Below, piece after piece: positions 18,627 through 28,106 of a DNA stretch of 64,000 bases. Position numbers and translations under genes: made by a program. The notes under the pieces are model-generated. The model ran no database searches. It was given only the letters and a program-made list of their open reading frames with translations, and was not told where the DNA came from. This DNA is from an uncultured Bacteroidales bacterium (GTDB taxonomy: Bacteria > Bacteroidota > Bacteroidia > Bacteroidales > UBA932). Position 1 is the stretch's first letter, and each line of letters starts with the position of its first letter. Location of the stretch: assembly GCA_944322715.1 (NCBI GenBank), contig CALUPT010000012.1, forward strand, positions 1-64,000, in the 5' to 3' direction.

Positions 18627-21065
18627 CTATCGGATATTTGCTATGCTTATTATGTCTGCAAACACTCCTGCCGCGGTTACACTTGCCCCTGCGCCGTAAC
18701 CTTTGATCTGCATCGGGTATTCCTTATATCGCTCTGTGGTAATCAGAATGACATTGTTGCTGCCTTCAAGATGATAGAACGGACTGTCGCTGTCCACTTC
18801 CTTCAGTCCGACTTCAGTCTTTCCGCTGTCCATTGTGGCGATAAAGCGCCAGCACTTGCCGGCTGCCGCCAGTGCCTTGCGGCGTGTCTCGAATTCCCCG
18901 TCAAGTTCCGGAATGTTTTTCCAGAACTCTTCGAGACTGCCCTCAAAGTATTTTTCAGGAATGAAGAGATGTTTCTCGACATCATCCTGTTCAACGGCGT
19001 AACCTGCCTCCCGGGAAAGTATCACGAGTTTCCTGACCACATCCGTACCGCTGAGGTCTATTCTCGGGTCAGGCTCGGCATAGCCGGCCTCCCGTGCCAT
19101 CAAGATAGCCTTGCTCAGGGATACGTTCTCGTTCATCTCGTTGAAAATGAAATTCAATGTGCCGGAAACGACTGCCTCTATCTTCAGGATACGGTCACCG
19201 CTGTTGATAAGGTCATTTATAGTATTGATGATAGGAAGACCTGCCCCGACATTGGTCTCGAACAGATATTTGATCCCCCTTCTGCGGGCAGTCTCCTTAA
19301 GGTCCCGATATCTTGAATATTCGGATGATGCGGCAATCTTGTTGGCCGCCACCACCGATACGTTATGGTCGAGAAGGCTCTTGTATATTCCTGCGACATC
19401 AGCGCTTGCGGTACAGTCCACGAACACGGAATTGAACATGTTCATCGACAGTATCTCATCCCTGAATGCCTCCGGAGTGGCCACATTTTCAGAAGCATCG
19501 AGTCTCTCCCTGTATGTCGACAGATCGATACCCTCCCTGTCGACTATATAATGGCGGGAATTGGTGATGCCTATGATTTTCAGTTGCAGCGACTTGTCTT
19601 TTTTCAGCCGCTCCTGCTGCATCCTGATCTGCTCCACCAGATTGCTTCCCACAAGACCGGCGCCTGCAAGGAAGATATTGAGGACCTGATAATCCGAAAG
19701 GAAAAACGAATCATGGATGACATTGAGGGTCTTCCTGAGACTTTCGATAGTCACCACAAAGGATATGTTGGTCTCGGATGCTCCCTGCGCACAGGCGATG
19801 ACATTGATACCGTTCTTGCCGAGCGTACCGAACAGCTTGCCCGCTATGCCCGGGGTATGCTTCATGTTCTCTCCCACTATCGCCACGGTCACGAGGTTCC
19901 TTTCCTGCTTGATCCTGTTGATTTCGCCCATCCTTATCTCCTGCGCAAACTCCTCGGAAAGCACCTGGACGGCAAGATCGGCATCCGCATTCCTGACGCC
20001 TATGGATGTCGTGTTCTCGGAAGCGGCCTGCGACACGAGGAAGACGCTGATTCCGGACTTCGCCAGAGTCCTGAAAATCCTGTAGTTGACACCTATCACC
20101 CCCACCATGCCAAGTCCGCGTATGGTAATGAGACAGGTGTCGTTTATGGAGGAAATTCCCTTGATGGCCCTTTCATGATGCTCCTCCCTGGCGGATCTGG
20201 AAATGAACGTACCCGGAGAAGAAGGGTTGAACGTATTCTTTATCTTGATGGGAATGTTCTTGTGATATGTCGGGAAAATGGTAGGCGGATATACGACCTT
20301 CGCACCGAAGTTGCACAGCTCCATCGCCTCCACGTATGTCAGATGCTCTATCGTATAGGCATTGCCGATGATACGCGGATCGGCAGTCATGAAACCATCC
20401 ACATCCGTCCATATCTCCAGAGCATCCGCATTGAGGGCGGAAGCAAGCACGGAAGCCGTATAGTCGGACCCTCCCCTGCCGAGATTCGTGACATCCCCCG
20501 TCACAGTGTCCGTACCTATGAAACCGGGCACCACGGATATGTGAGGAAGCTGGGCGAAGTATTTCAGTATCAGTCTGTCCGTCTCCGGAAAATCGACGAC
20601 ATGCTTGCCGAAATACGGCTTGGTCTTGATGAATTCCCGAGAATCGAAAAGCACCGACCCGCTGATGGTCCCGTGAACTATGACGGCAGAAAGCCTCTCG
20701 CCATAACTGACTATGGCATCCGATGTCTTCTGGGACAGATCCTTGATGAGGAAGACCCCCTTGAAGATGTTGGAAAGCTCTCCGAGCAGTTCCGATATCC
20801 GGCTTCTGACCTGCTCCTGCATATCCGGCAGGACAGTGTCGGAAACCTGGCTGAAATGTCTGGCGGCTATAGACTGCATCTGCAGCTCGTATTCCGGATC
20901 CCCCGAGGCGGCTGCCTTGGCAGTGGAAATCAGCTGGTCTGTAATACCCCCGAGCGCAGAAACGACGACAATCACATCATCGCTGCATGACTCTATCACT
21001 TTCTTTGCTTGCAGGAGGCCTGTAGCGGAACCTACAGATGTCCCTCCGAATTTCAGGACTCTCAT
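18627..21065 (-). CDS. thrA: Bifunctional aspartokinase / homoserine dehydrogenase
   Basis: This 812-residue fusion catalyses the first and third steps from aspartate to threonine. The kinase half begins RVLKFGGTSVGSATGLL and has VPGFIGTDTVTGDVTNLGRGGSDY near residue 200. Two ACT-type regulatory segments lie at about 305-455 (VGVIGVNYRIF, AIVGENMKHTPGIAGKLFG). The dehydrogenase half starts NIFLAGAGLVGSNLVEQI near 460 and has NVGAGLPIINTINDLINSGD and LSGTDVVRKLVILSREAG. The ACT segments imply feedback control by threonine. The start at 21065 gives the family N-terminus. A terminator follows the gene. Confidence 0.97.
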   Translation of the reverse strand: MRVLKFGGTSVGSATGLLQAKKVIESCSDDVIVVVSALGGITDQLISTAKAAASGDPEYELQMQSIAARHFSQVSDTVLPDMQEQVRSRISELLGELSNIFKGVFLIKDLSQKTSDAIVSYGERLSAVIVHGTISGSVLFDSREFIKTKPYFGKHVVDFPETDRLILKYFAQLPHISVVPGFIGTDTVTGDVTNLGRGGSDYTASVLASALNADALEIWTDVDGFMTADPRIIGNAYTIEHLTYVEAMELCNFGAKVVYPPTIFPTYHKNIPIKIKNTFNPSSPGTFISRSAREEHHERAIKGISSINDTCLITIRGLGMVGVIGVNYRIFRTLAKSGISVFLVSQAASENTTSIGVRNADADLAVQVLSEEFAQEIRMGEINRIKQERNLVTVAIVGENMKHTPGIAGKLFGTLGKNGINVIACAQGASETNISFVVTIESLRKTLNVIHDSFFLSDYQVLNIFLAGAGLVGSNLVEQIRMQQERLKKDKSLQLKIIGITNSRHYIVDREGIDLSTYRERLDASENVATPEAFRDEILSMNMFNSVFVDCTASADVAGIYKSLLDHNVSVVAANKIAASSEYSRYRDLKETARRRGIKYLFETNVGAGLPIINTINDLINSGDRILKIEAVVSGTLNFIFNEMNENVSLSKAILMAREAGYAEPDPRIDLSGTDVVRKLVILSREAGYAVEQDDVEKHLFIPEKYFEGSLEEFWKNIPELDGEFETRRKALAAAGKCWRFIATMDSGKTEVGLKEVDSDSPFYHLEGSNNVILITTERYKEYPMQIKGYGAGASVTAAGVFADIISIANIR

Positions 21066-21096
21066 GTATCGGGGTATCAAGTTCGTTCAATATGAG

Positions 21097-21170
<74 letters not shown>

Positions 21171-21177
21171 ATTTCGT

Positions 21178-21199
21178 GGGTCTGCGTTTCCGCAGACCC
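21178..21199 (-). terminator. Hairpin between prfA and tRNA-Ala
   Basis: GGGTCTGCG (21178-21186) and CGCAGACCC (21191-21199) form a perfect 9-bp stem with loop TTTC. It is 7 bases from the tRNA 5' end. There is no T-run on the minus strand, so it may be a weak terminator or a processing signal at the tRNA 5' end. Confidence 0.5.
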
Positions 21200-21295
21200 G
21201 AATTAGTCTGCAAGATAGTAAAAATATTCGGATTTCCTCCCGGTTTGACGGAAAAATTTCACGCGACCGGTCCTGGACGTTTCCGCAGGAAGAGG

Positions 21296-22378
21296 TCATT
21301 CCGCTGCCTTGAGCCTCTCTGCATTCTCTGCAATCTGCAACTGATCAAGGACTTCCTGAATATCTCCATCCATGAAGGCGGACAGGTTGTACATCGTATA
21401 GTTTATCCTGTGGTCCGTCACCCTCGACTGCGGATAGTTGTATGTACGTATCTTCGCGGAGCGGTCTCCAGTGGACACCATCGTCTTGCGCTTTGCGGAG
21501 ATTTCGTTGAGATATTTCTCGTACTCCATATTGTACAGCCTGGTGCGGAGTTCCGCAAGGGCCTTGTCGAAATTCTTCAGCTGGGACTTCTCATCCTGGC
21601 ACTGCACCACGATTCCCGAAGGGATATGGGTCAGACGGATTGCAGAATAGGTGGTATTGACGGACTGTCCCCCCGGACCGGACGAGCAGAACGTATCCTT
21701 GCGGATATCGTTCATGTTGAGCTCGATATCGAACTCATCCGCTTCCGGAAGCACTGCCACGGATGCCGCCGATGTATGTACCCTGCCCTGGGTCTCGGTC
21801 TGAGGCACTCTCTGTACCCTGTGCACCCCGGACTCGTATTTGAGAACCCCGTAGACGCCATCTCCGGACACCTTGCACACGACTTCCTTGAATCCTCCCG
21901 CTGCCCCTTCCGACTGGTTGGTTATCTCCATCTTCCATCCCCTCCGCTCACAGTACTTGCTGTACATCCTGAGCAGGTCTCCGGCGAATATCGCCGCCTC
22001 ATCCCCTCCAGTGCCTCCTCTTATCTCGAGTATCGCATTCTTGCCGTCCTGAGGGTCGGCCGGAATCAGCAGCAGCTTGATATCCTGCTCCATCTGCGGG
22101 AGCTTCGGCTCTATCTCCGCCATCTCCTCCTTGGCCATCTCGCGGAGTTCCTCATCCTTTTCCTCCGCAAGGATCGACTTTGCCGCATCATAATCCTCGA
22201 GGAGCTTCCTGTATTCGTTTCCGGCCTTGATGATAGGTGCAAGTTCCTTGTATTCCTTGTTCAGCTGCACGTATTTCTTCATGTCCGATATCACAGCAGG
22301 ATCGGAAAGCTGTTCCTGAAGTGAAATGTATTTCTCCTGAAGGCCGAGTACCTTCTCCAAAAGTGAATTTTCTGCCAT
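21296..22378 (-). CDS. prfA: Peptide chain release factor 1
   Basis: This 360-residue cytoplasmic protein reads the UAA and UAG stop codons and releases the peptide. The codon-recognition PxT motif is Pro192-Gln-Thr194 in [15 protein letters not shown], and the catalytic GGQ is at 236-238 in [12 protein letters not shown]. The helical N-terminal domain and [15 protein letters not shown] near 121-135 are as expected. Length is normal. It is followed at 19 bases upstream by the GNAT-like gene in the same direction. Confidence 0.97.
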   Translation of the reverse strand: MAENSLLEKVLGLQEKYISLQEQLSDPAVISDMKKYVQLNKEYKELAPIIKAGNEYRKLLEDYDAAKSILAEEKDEELREMAKEEMAEIEPKLPQMEQDIKLLLIPADPQDGKNAILEIRGGTGGDEAAIFAGDLLRMYSKYCERRGWKMEITNQSEGAAGGFKEVVCKVSGDGVYGVLKYESGVHRVQRVPQTETQGRVHTSAASVAVLPEADEFDIELNMNDIRKDTFCSSGPGGQSVNTTYSAIRLTHIPSGIVVQCQDEKSQLKNFDKALAELRTRLYNMEYEKYLNEISAKRKTMVSTGDRSAKIRTYNYPQSRVTDHRINYTMYNLSAFMDGDIQEVLDQLQIAENAERLKAAE

Positions 22379-22397
22379 CTGTATATCGTTTTTCTTC

Positions 22398-23567
22398 TTA
22401 TTCCTGCGTCTGTCCTTTCATGACCACCGGCTCCACCGGACGGTCCGGATACAGGGACTTGACATAGCACCGGCGCCGCATATAGAGTTCATGCTCGTAC
22501 CTGTCCCATACATTCACCGCCGTATTGGTCTCTATCTGAGGATTCGCGATCGCCCACTTGGCCCCGCAGTCTCGGTATTTCTTCGCCATGATGCAATGGT
22601 AAACCGATGACACTCCCGTCTTCTGCCATTTCGGTGCGGCACCGTTTATCATGAGGTCAAGCAAGGTGTAGTCCTTCATGGCCCTGAGGAAATGTATCCA
22701 TCCGAAAGGGAACATGGAGCCCTTGGCCTTCTGCAGCGCCTTCGATATGGAAGGGAACGATATGCCGAAAGCGACCACTTCCCCGTTCTCATCCTGCAGG
22801 AAGCAGCAGAGTCTCCTGTCAAGCAGCCCGAGGGTCTGAGCGGCCTCTTCCTCTATCTCCTCATCGGTGAACGGAACGAAATTATAGACATTCCCGGCAA
22901 AACTCTCGTTGTACATCTCGAAGAATTTCCTTACCAGCGACCTGTCATGTTTCAGGGAATCGACATCGCCCTCCGAAAGCCTGTACCTTTCCATCAGTCT
23001 CTTCGCTATGTTCTGCATCTTCTCGGGCACCTGCTGGTCGGCAGCCATCTTGTACTGCAGCCAGTCGCACTCCTTCTCATATCCGAGAGCCGTCACGAGA
23101 TCATTGTAATACGGGAAATTGTAATAACAGTTGAACGGAGGCACATTTTCGAAACCCTCCACAAGCATTCCCTGCTTTCCCAGCGTATTGTAATAGAGCG
23201 GACCGTGTATCTCGGTCATGCCCTGCTCCCTCGCCCAGTCCTCGGCAGTGCCGATGAGAAGTCGGGCCACCTCAATGTCATTCACGGTATCGAACCAGCC
23301 GAAACGCGCCCTCTTCTTGCCGTAATATTCATTGTACCTCGGATTGACCATGGCGCAGATACGGCCCGCGACTTTCTTTCCATCAAGTACCATCCACATC
23401 CTGTGAGGACAATACCTTGCAGTGGACACAGTCGTCAATGACCTGACCTGATCCGAATGCAGGGCGGGTACATACTGCGGGCAATCCTTATACAGGATGT
23501 CCGGGAACTTGATGAATTGCATCAGGTCCTTTCTGCTGCGGACCTCTACAAGCCTATAGTCTGCCAT
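22398..23567 (-). CDS. GNAT-fold family protein of unknown substrate
   Basis: This 389-residue protein is a conserved Bacteroidetes type usually annotated only as an acetyltransferase-fold or hypothetical protein. Visible blocks are [20 protein letters not shown] near residues 17-36, [20 protein letters not shown] near 119-138, and a late segment [20 protein letters not shown] could not identify a clear acetyl-CoA binding motif by eye, so the activity is uncertain. The ATG at 23567 is the first one followed by a normal coding pattern. It precedes prfA in the same direction. Confidence 0.75.
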   Translation of the reverse strand: MADYRLVEVRSRKDLMQFIKFPDILYKDCPQYVPALHSDQVRSLTTVSTARYCPHRMWMVLDGKKVAGRICAMVNPRYNEYYGKKRARFGWFDTVNDIEVARLLIGTAEDWAREQGMTEIHGPLYYNTLGKQGMLVEGFENVPPFNCYYNFPYYNDLVTALGYEKECDWLQYKMAADQQVPEKMQNIAKRLMERYRLSEGDVDSLKHDRSLVRKFFEMYNESFAGNVYNFVPFTDEEIEEEAAQTLGLLDRRLCCFLQDENGEVVAFGISFPSISKALQKAKGSMFPFGWIHFLRAMKDYTLLDLMINGAAPKWQKTGVSSVYHCIMAKKYRDCGAKWAIANPQIETNTAVNVWDRYEHELYMRRRCYVKSLYPDRPVEPVVMKGQTQE

Positions 23568-23634
23568 AGCTGCAAAATTAAGATTATATCTGCCGGCAAC
23601 CGGGGCTGCGATCCGGGTGCTGTCCGGCAAATTG

Positions 23635-23667
23635 CAAATTTACATAATTTCGGGCGAATACTCCAAG
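23635..23667 (-). promoter_or_regulatory. Possible promoter for the GNAT-like gene and prfA
   Basis: CTTG (23664-23667), a 21-base spacer and TAAATTTG (23635-23642) on the minus strand fit the Bacteroidetes consensus with one mismatch in the -33 box. A second -7-like TAATTTTG lies at 23573-23580, nearer the start. Confidence 0.35.
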
Positions 23668-23686
23668 AAAAAATGCTCAGGCAGCA

Positions 23687-24451
23687 TCAGGCCATGTCCA
23701 GAAGTCCCATGACAACAGCCTGGGCGCATGCGCAGCCGAATACGGCAGGGATATAGGATATCGAGCCGACCTGCGACTTCTTGTTGGGCTCATCGCACGG
23801 CACAATCGCATCCCTGTCCGCCAGTTCCTCGGAAAATACCACCTTGAAGCCCCTGGCAACCCCCATCCGTCTCATCCTCTTGCGCACCACATGGGCGAGA
23901 GGACAGTTGTATGATTTGGAAATGTCCGTTATCCGTATCTTAGTCACATCGGTCTTGGCTCCGGCGCCCATGGATGACACGACAGGAATATGTCTGTCCG
24001 TACAATATTTGATAAGGGAAAGCTTTGGAGCCACCGTGTCAATGGCATCCACCACATAATCTATGTCCATTCCTGCCAGAAGGGCCTGCGGCGAAGTCTC
24101 TCCCGGCTCATCGAAAGGAGTGCCGTCGCCATGATAGGATGCGGTGATATAGGTCTGCATTGTCTTCAGGTCCATATCCGGATTGATATCGAGCAGCCTC
24201 TCCGCAAGGACTTCGCATTTGGACCTTCCCACAGTGGAAGTCAGGGCAAGAATCTGCCTGTTGCGGTTGGTGTCAGACACCGTATCGCTGTCTATCACGA
24301 CAAGATGGCCTATGCCAGCCCGCACAAGCATCTCTGCGGCATATCCGCCGACTCCTCCGGCTCCGGCAACAACCACGGTCGAATGCGCGAGCCGGTCCAG
24401 GCCTTCCTGTCCGAGCAGCATTCCCGTCCTCTCTTTCCAGTTGTCCATCAT
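23687..24451 (-). CDS. tcdA: tRNA threonylcarbamoyladenosine dehydratase
   Basis: This 254-residue ThiF/E1-like enzyme cyclises t6A at position 37 of ANN-reading tRNAs in an ATP-dependent reaction. Marks are the nucleotide-binding VVVAGAGGVGGYAAEMLVRA near residues 28-47, DSDTVSDTNRNRQI near 56-69, YVVDAIDTVAPKLSL near 134 and VSSMGAGAKTDVTKI near 160. The family also contains MoeB- and ThiF-type proteins, but the stand-alone gene and the SNRNRQ-like block favour TcdA (CsdL/YgdL). It lies 52 bases downstream of mazG. Confidence 0.88.
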   Translation of the reverse strand: MMDNWKERTGMLLGQEGLDRLAHSTVVVAGAGGVGGYAAEMLVRAGIGHLVVIDSDTVSDTNRNRQILALTSTVGRSKCEVLAERLLDINPDMDLKTMQTYITASYHGDGTPFDEPGETSPQALLAGMDIDYVVDAIDTVAPKLSLIKYCTDRHIPVVSSMGAGAKTDVTKIRITDISKSYNCPLAHVVRKRMRRMGVARGFKVVFSEELADRDAIVPCDEPNKKSQVGSISYIPAVFGCACAQAVVMGLLDMA

Positions 24452-24503
24452 GATTTTTCCTGATCGGTTCCTTTACCCCAATGCAAGCTGGGTTCATCAA
24501 CGG

Positions 24504-25325
24504 TTACAGTCCTTTTGCCTTGGCCTCATCCCAGATGGCATCCATTTCGGCAAGGGTCATGTCCTGCAGATTCCGCCCCTGACGTATCGTATGCTCCTCA
24601 AGGTAGGTAAACCTGCGTTTGAACTTGGCACAGGTGCGCTCTAGGGCAGTATCCGGATTGAGCCCGTAGAGCCTCGCCGCATTGACTACCGCAAAAAGGA
24701 AATCGCCGAGTTCGGCCTCCGCCCTGTCAAATGCCGCCTTTCTCATCCGCTCATCATCCCCGGCGGCATCGATGCCATCCAGCTCCGACTGGTACTCACT
24801 CATTTCCTCCTTCACCTTGTCCCATACCTGGGACTTCTCCTCCCAGTCGAAACCCACGCCTCTGGCCTTGTCCTGCATCCTGTATGCCTTGAGAAGCGGC
24901 GGAAGGGCATCCGGCACTCCGGAAAGAATCCTTTTGTTACCATCCTTCTCCCGGGTCTTGAGCATCTCCCAGTTGCGCATCACCTCTTCCGCATCGGCTA
25001 CACTTGCATTGGAGAACACATGCGGATGACGGTATATCAACTTGTCGCACAGAAGATTGATTACATCCGCTATGTCATATTCGCCTTTTTCCTCGCCGAT
25101 CTTGGCGTAGAACAGCACATGAAGCAGCACATCCCCGAGTTCCTTGGAGATGTTCCTGCCGTCATCCTTGAGGATGGCATCGCTGAGTTCGTAAACCTCT
25201 TCTATAGTCTGCGGCCGGAGCGACTGGGTGGTCTGTTTCCTGTCCCACGGGCATTTCACCCTCAGTTCATCGAGGATATCGAGAATCCTTCCGAATGCTT
25301 CGAGCTTTTCCTGTCTTGTCTTCAT
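24504..25325 (-). CDS. mazG: Nucleoside triphosphate pyrophosphohydrolase
   Basis: This 273-residue enzyme hydrolyses NTPs to NMP and pyrophosphate, clearing damaged nucleotides or lowering alarmone precursors. It has two tandem MazG domains. The first has CPWDRKQTTQSLRPQTIEE with the EExxE metal site and KELGDVLLHVLFYAKIGEE; the second, near residue 180-240, has AFDRAEAELGDFLFAVVNAARL. The start at 25325 (MKTRQEKLEAF) suits the family length. It is followed by tcdA in the same direction. Confidence 0.94.
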   Translation of the reverse strand: MKTRQEKLEAFGRILDILDELRVKCPWDRKQTTQSLRPQTIEEVYELSDAILKDDGRNISKELGDVLLHVLFYAKIGEEKGEYDIADVINLLCDKLIYRHPHVFSNASVADAEEVMRNWEMLKTREKDGNKRILSGVPDALPPLLKAYRMQDKARGVGFDWEEKSQVWDKVKEEMSEYQSELDGIDAAGDDERMRKAAFDRAEAELGDFLFAVVNAARLYGLNPDTALERTCAKFKRRFTYLEEHTIRQGRNLQDMTLAEMDAIWDEAKAKGL

Positions 25326-25386
25326 GATATTTTCCATTTTGAACGGCAAATTTAGAGTTTTCTGACTGAAAATCTAAACAAATGCC

Positions 25387-25394
25387 TATATTTG
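25387..25394 (+). promoter_or_regulatory. Probable -7 element for the CoA-transferase
   Basis: TATATTTG matches TAnnTTTG, 18 bases before the ATG at 25413. It rules out the in-frame TTG at 25392, which lies inside it. No full TTTG is seen at -33. Confidence 0.45.
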
Positions 25395-25412
25395 AAAGCT
25401 AAAATTCAATCC

Positions 25413-26714
25413 ATGGGAAAAGATATCCGTTTCGTGTCGGCCGATGAGGCCGTAAAGGCAGTAAAATCAGGGGACCACGTCCACCTGAGCAGTGTGGCGA
25501 GTGCTCCGCAGGTATTGATAGAGGCACTGTGCCGCAGAGGAGAGGCAGGAGAACTGAAAGATGTGCGCATACACCATCTGCACACCGAAGGTCCCGCCCC
25601 ATACTCCGACCCGAAATTCAATGGGATATTCTTCCATCAGGGATTCTTCATCGGGGCCAATGTACGTCATAGCGTCCAGAGCGGATATTCCGACTACATT
25701 CCGGTATTCCTCAGCGAGACTCAGAAGCTCTACCGCTGCGGCGCACTGCGGTGCGATGTGGCAATGATCCAGGTGTGTCCTCCGGACAGGCACGGGTTCG
25801 TGTCCCTCGGGACATCCGTGGATGCTACCCTCGCTGCCATAGAATGCGCGAAGACCGTGATTGCAGTGGTGAACAGGAATGTCCCGCGAGCATGGGGGCA
25901 GGCCATGATTCCTGCGGACATGATAGACATCTTCGTGGAAGACGACACTCCTCTCATGGAGGCCAGGTTCTCCGAGCCGGACGAGGTCGAGACAGCCATA
26001 GGGAAGCATTGTGCGGAACTGATAGAGGATGGAGCCTGCCTGCAGATGGGCATCGGGGCGATTCCGAATGCAGTCCTGGCCCAGCTCGGCGGACACCGGG
26101 ACCTCGGAATCCATACGGAAATGTTTGCGGATGGGGTGCTCGGCCTTGTGGAAAAAGGAGTCATAACCGGACGGAACAAGGTTACGGACAAAGGGAAACT
26201 GGTATCCACATTCCTCATGGGCTCCCAGAAAGTGTACGACTTCATCGATGACAATCCTATGGTGGCGATGATGGATGTCGGCTATACCAATGACCCGTAC
26301 ATAATATCGCGTAACCCGAAAATGACGGCAATAAATTCAGCCGTGCAGATCGACCTCACAGGGCAGGTGTGTGCTGACTCCATCGGGACGAAATTCTATT
26401 CCGGAACAGGCGGACAGGTGGACTTCATCTACGGGGCATCCCTTTCGGAAGGAGGCAAGGCAATCATAGCCATGCCATCCTGCACAAGGAATGGAATCAG
26501 CAAGATCGCCCCTACTGTCATGGAAGGCGCCGGCATAGTGACATCCAGAGCACACGTACACTGGGTAGTGACCGAATACGGGGCCGTAGACCTGTACGGA
26601 CGGTCAATGCAGGAACGGGCTAAACTGCTGATCGGCATAGCCCACCCGGACCACAGGGAAGAACTCGACCGCGCCGCTTTCGAACGTTTCGGACCGCATT
26701 ACCACTCTTTCTGA
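25413..26714 (+). CDS. Acetyl-CoA hydrolase/transferase family CoA-transferase
   Basis: This 433-residue enzyme moves CoA between carboxylic acids. It resembles 4-hydroxybutyrate and butyryl-CoA:acetate CoA-transferases. The likely catalytic glutamate is Glu236 in DLGIHTEMFADG, which becomes a CoA thioester in the family; GTGGQVDFIYGASLSEGGKA and VTEYGAVDLYGRSMQERA are further marks. The substrate pair cannot be set from sequence. Together with the buk-ptb-ackA genes 12 kb away it suggests acyl-CoA fermentation to short-chain acids. It is a single gene with its own promoter. Confidence 0.9.
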   Translation: MGKDIRFVSADEAVKAVKSGDHVHLSSVASAPQVLIEALCRRGEAGELKDVRIHHLHTEGPAPYSDPKFNGIFFHQGFFIGANVRHSVQSGYSDYIPVFLSETQKLYRCGALRCDVAMIQVCPPDRHGFVSLGTSVDATLAAIECAKTVIAVVNRNVPRAWGQAMIPADMIDIFVEDDTPLMEARFSEPDEVETAIGKHCAELIEDGACLQMGIGAIPNAVLAQLGGHRDLGIHTEMFADGVLGLVEKGVITGRNKVTDKGKLVSTFLMGSQKVYDFIDDNPMVAMMDVGYTNDPYIISRNPKMTAINSAVQIDLTGQVCADSIGTKFYSGTGGQVDFIYGASLSEGGKAIIAMPSCTRNGISKIAPTVMEGAGIVTSRAHVHWVVTEYGAVDLYGRSMQERAKLLIGIAHPDHREELDRAAFERFGPHYHSF

Positions 26715-26740
26715 CAGGCTCTTTCCCTGCAACCGTCAGA

Positions 26741-27223
26741 TCAGATCTTGCGGGCAATGTCCGCCACACAGGCACGGGTATAGCCGATGATATCCTTCGG
26801 GTCAAGACGGAACTGCAGGCCGCGCACCCCTGCACTGACGTAGATATGTTCATAGTCGAGGGCCGTCGAATGGAAGAATGTCGGGAAAGGCTTCTTCATG
26901 CCGACAGGAGAGCAGCCGCCTCTGATGTATCCGGTAAGGGGAAGAAGTTCCCTGACATGGATAAGGTCGCATTTCTTGTTGCCCGACACCTTCGCCGCGG
27001 ACTTCAGGTCAATCTCGCAGTCTCCCGGAACCACGCATACGAAATGGCCCGTCCTGTCTCCTGCAAGGACGAGGGTCTTGAAGACCTGCTCCACAGGCTC
27101 GCCCAACTGCATGGCCACATGCGATGCGGCAAGATCATTCTCATCCACTTCGTACGGCACAAGCTCATAATGTATGCCGGCCCTGTCCAGAAGCCGGGCC
27201 GCATTGGTCTTCTGCAATTTCAT
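26741..27223 (-). CDS. ybaK: Cys-tRNA(Pro)/Cys-tRNA deacylase YbaK/EbsC
   Basis: This 160-residue trans-editing protein hydrolyses wrongly charged Cys-tRNA(Pro). Marks are KTNAARLLDRAGIHYELVPY, EQVFKTLVLAGD with the conserved lysine near residue 50, the CVVPGDCEIDLKSAAK block and GYIRGGCSPVGMKK near 105. The ATG at 27223 overlaps the stop of the DUF4861 gene by four bases (ATGA), which fixes the start and implies translational coupling. Upstream in-frame codons lie inside that gene and are not used. Confidence 0.92.
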   Translation of the reverse strand: MKLQKTNAARLLDRAGIHYELVPYEVDENDLAASHVAMQLGEPVEQVFKTLVLAGDRTGHFVCVVPGDCEIDLKSAAKVSGNKKCDLIHVRELLPLTGYIRGGCSPVGMKKPFPTFFHSTALDYEHIYVSAGVRGLQFRLDPKDIIGYTRACVADIARKI

Positions 27224-28086
27224 TTGTCCTGCATATATGACTCGAAACGCCTTGCGTTGTTCAGTTCCGCCTCCTTGGTGGACGCGGACACCACCCTTGT
27301 CCTGATCTTGGATGCCGGTCTGGAGATTATCCGGACCATATCTCCTGTCTTCTCCGGCTCCGAGAATACCGGACTGCTGAAAAACATTCCCCCGCCGATC
27401 GGTTTCGGATCGGAAGAGACATCGGCAGGATGGACTCCCCACACCGAAATGTAGCCCTTGCCGTATGACACCTGCGCGCCCTCGTGATAATTGACCCCGG
27501 TAAGGAAGCGGACCTTGGTGCCATCGAGTACAGTCGCCGTCACCCATGCTTCCCGGGATTTGGCCTTCATGTCTATCCTTATCGACACATCGAGAGAATC
27601 GCCGTTATACGGCACCCCGTATGCAATCATTTCGGCATAGGAACCGTTCTTCGTATCCCCGACCCTTGCCGTCCTGCCCTTAGTGGCCGCCAGTCTGACC
27701 ACCTTCTCCCCATCCCACAGGGCAATGCCGCCGAGTCCGACGGTCTTTCCTACCATATATTCATCACAGCCGGCCCCGTAGGCAGCCCGGGCAAGCGAAT
27801 CAGGATACCAGCGGTATTTTTCCAGTTCCATTCCCCGTCCGGACTTGGAATAGACATCTATCGCCCCGCTGTCGTTGAAATATATCCTCAAGGCCATGTA
27901 CGGATTTTCCACCGCCGGCCCGTGATGCCCGACCTTATTGTACTGGTCAGCCTTTTCGGAAACGATCTCCTCCACCTGAATCCCGTCCTTTTTCCAGAAA
28001 AGACTCTTCGCGGTCTGTGCGTATGAAACTGTCATGCCTGACGACAGCGCCACGGCAGATAAAATGAAAGCAAAGACATTTTTCAT
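27220..28086 (-). CDS. DUF4861 family secreted protein
   Basis: This 288-residue protein has a signal peptide (MKNVFAFILSAVALSSGMTV to SYAQ) and the DUF4861 pattern: KADQYNKVGHHGPAVENPYMA, IDVYSKSGRGMELEKY, then a beta-rich body with GVNYHEGAQVSYGKGYISVWG. Members are exported proteins of Bacteroidetes, some within sugar-use loci; the function is not established. It is linked by a 4-base overlap to ybaK and by a 20-base gap to the CDF transporter, though no functional connection is obvious. Confidence 0.85.
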   Translation of the reverse strand: MKNVFAFILSAVALSSGMTVSYAQTAKSLFWKKDGIQVEEIVSEKADQYNKVGHHGPAVENPYMALRIYFNDSGAIDVYSKSGRGMELEKYRWYPDSLARAAYGAGCDEYMVGKTVGLGGIALWDGEKVVRLAATKGRTARVGDTKNGSYAEMIAYGVPYNGDSLDVSIRIDMKAKSREAWVTATVLDGTKVRFLTGVNYHEGAQVSYGKGYISVWGVHPADVSSDPKPIGGGMFFSSPVFSEPEKTGDMVRIISRPASKIRTRVVSASTKEAELNNARRFESYMQDK

Positions 28087-28106
28087 AACGGTAACGGTTA
28101 AAACGG

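Noticed and set aside
19365..20990. Long open frame (541 codons) on the plus strand opposite thrA
   Set aside because: The thrA product has full domain support. The antisense frame has no family pattern and arises from the GC-biased codon use of thrA.
25392..25412. TTG start for the CoA-transferase
   Set aside because: It falls inside the likely -7 promoter element; the ATG at 25413 suits the leader and the protein.
27224..27547. N-terminal extension of YbaK by 108 codons
   Set aside because: It lies inside the DUF4861 gene in another frame; the normal YbaK N-terminus begins at the ATG at 27223.
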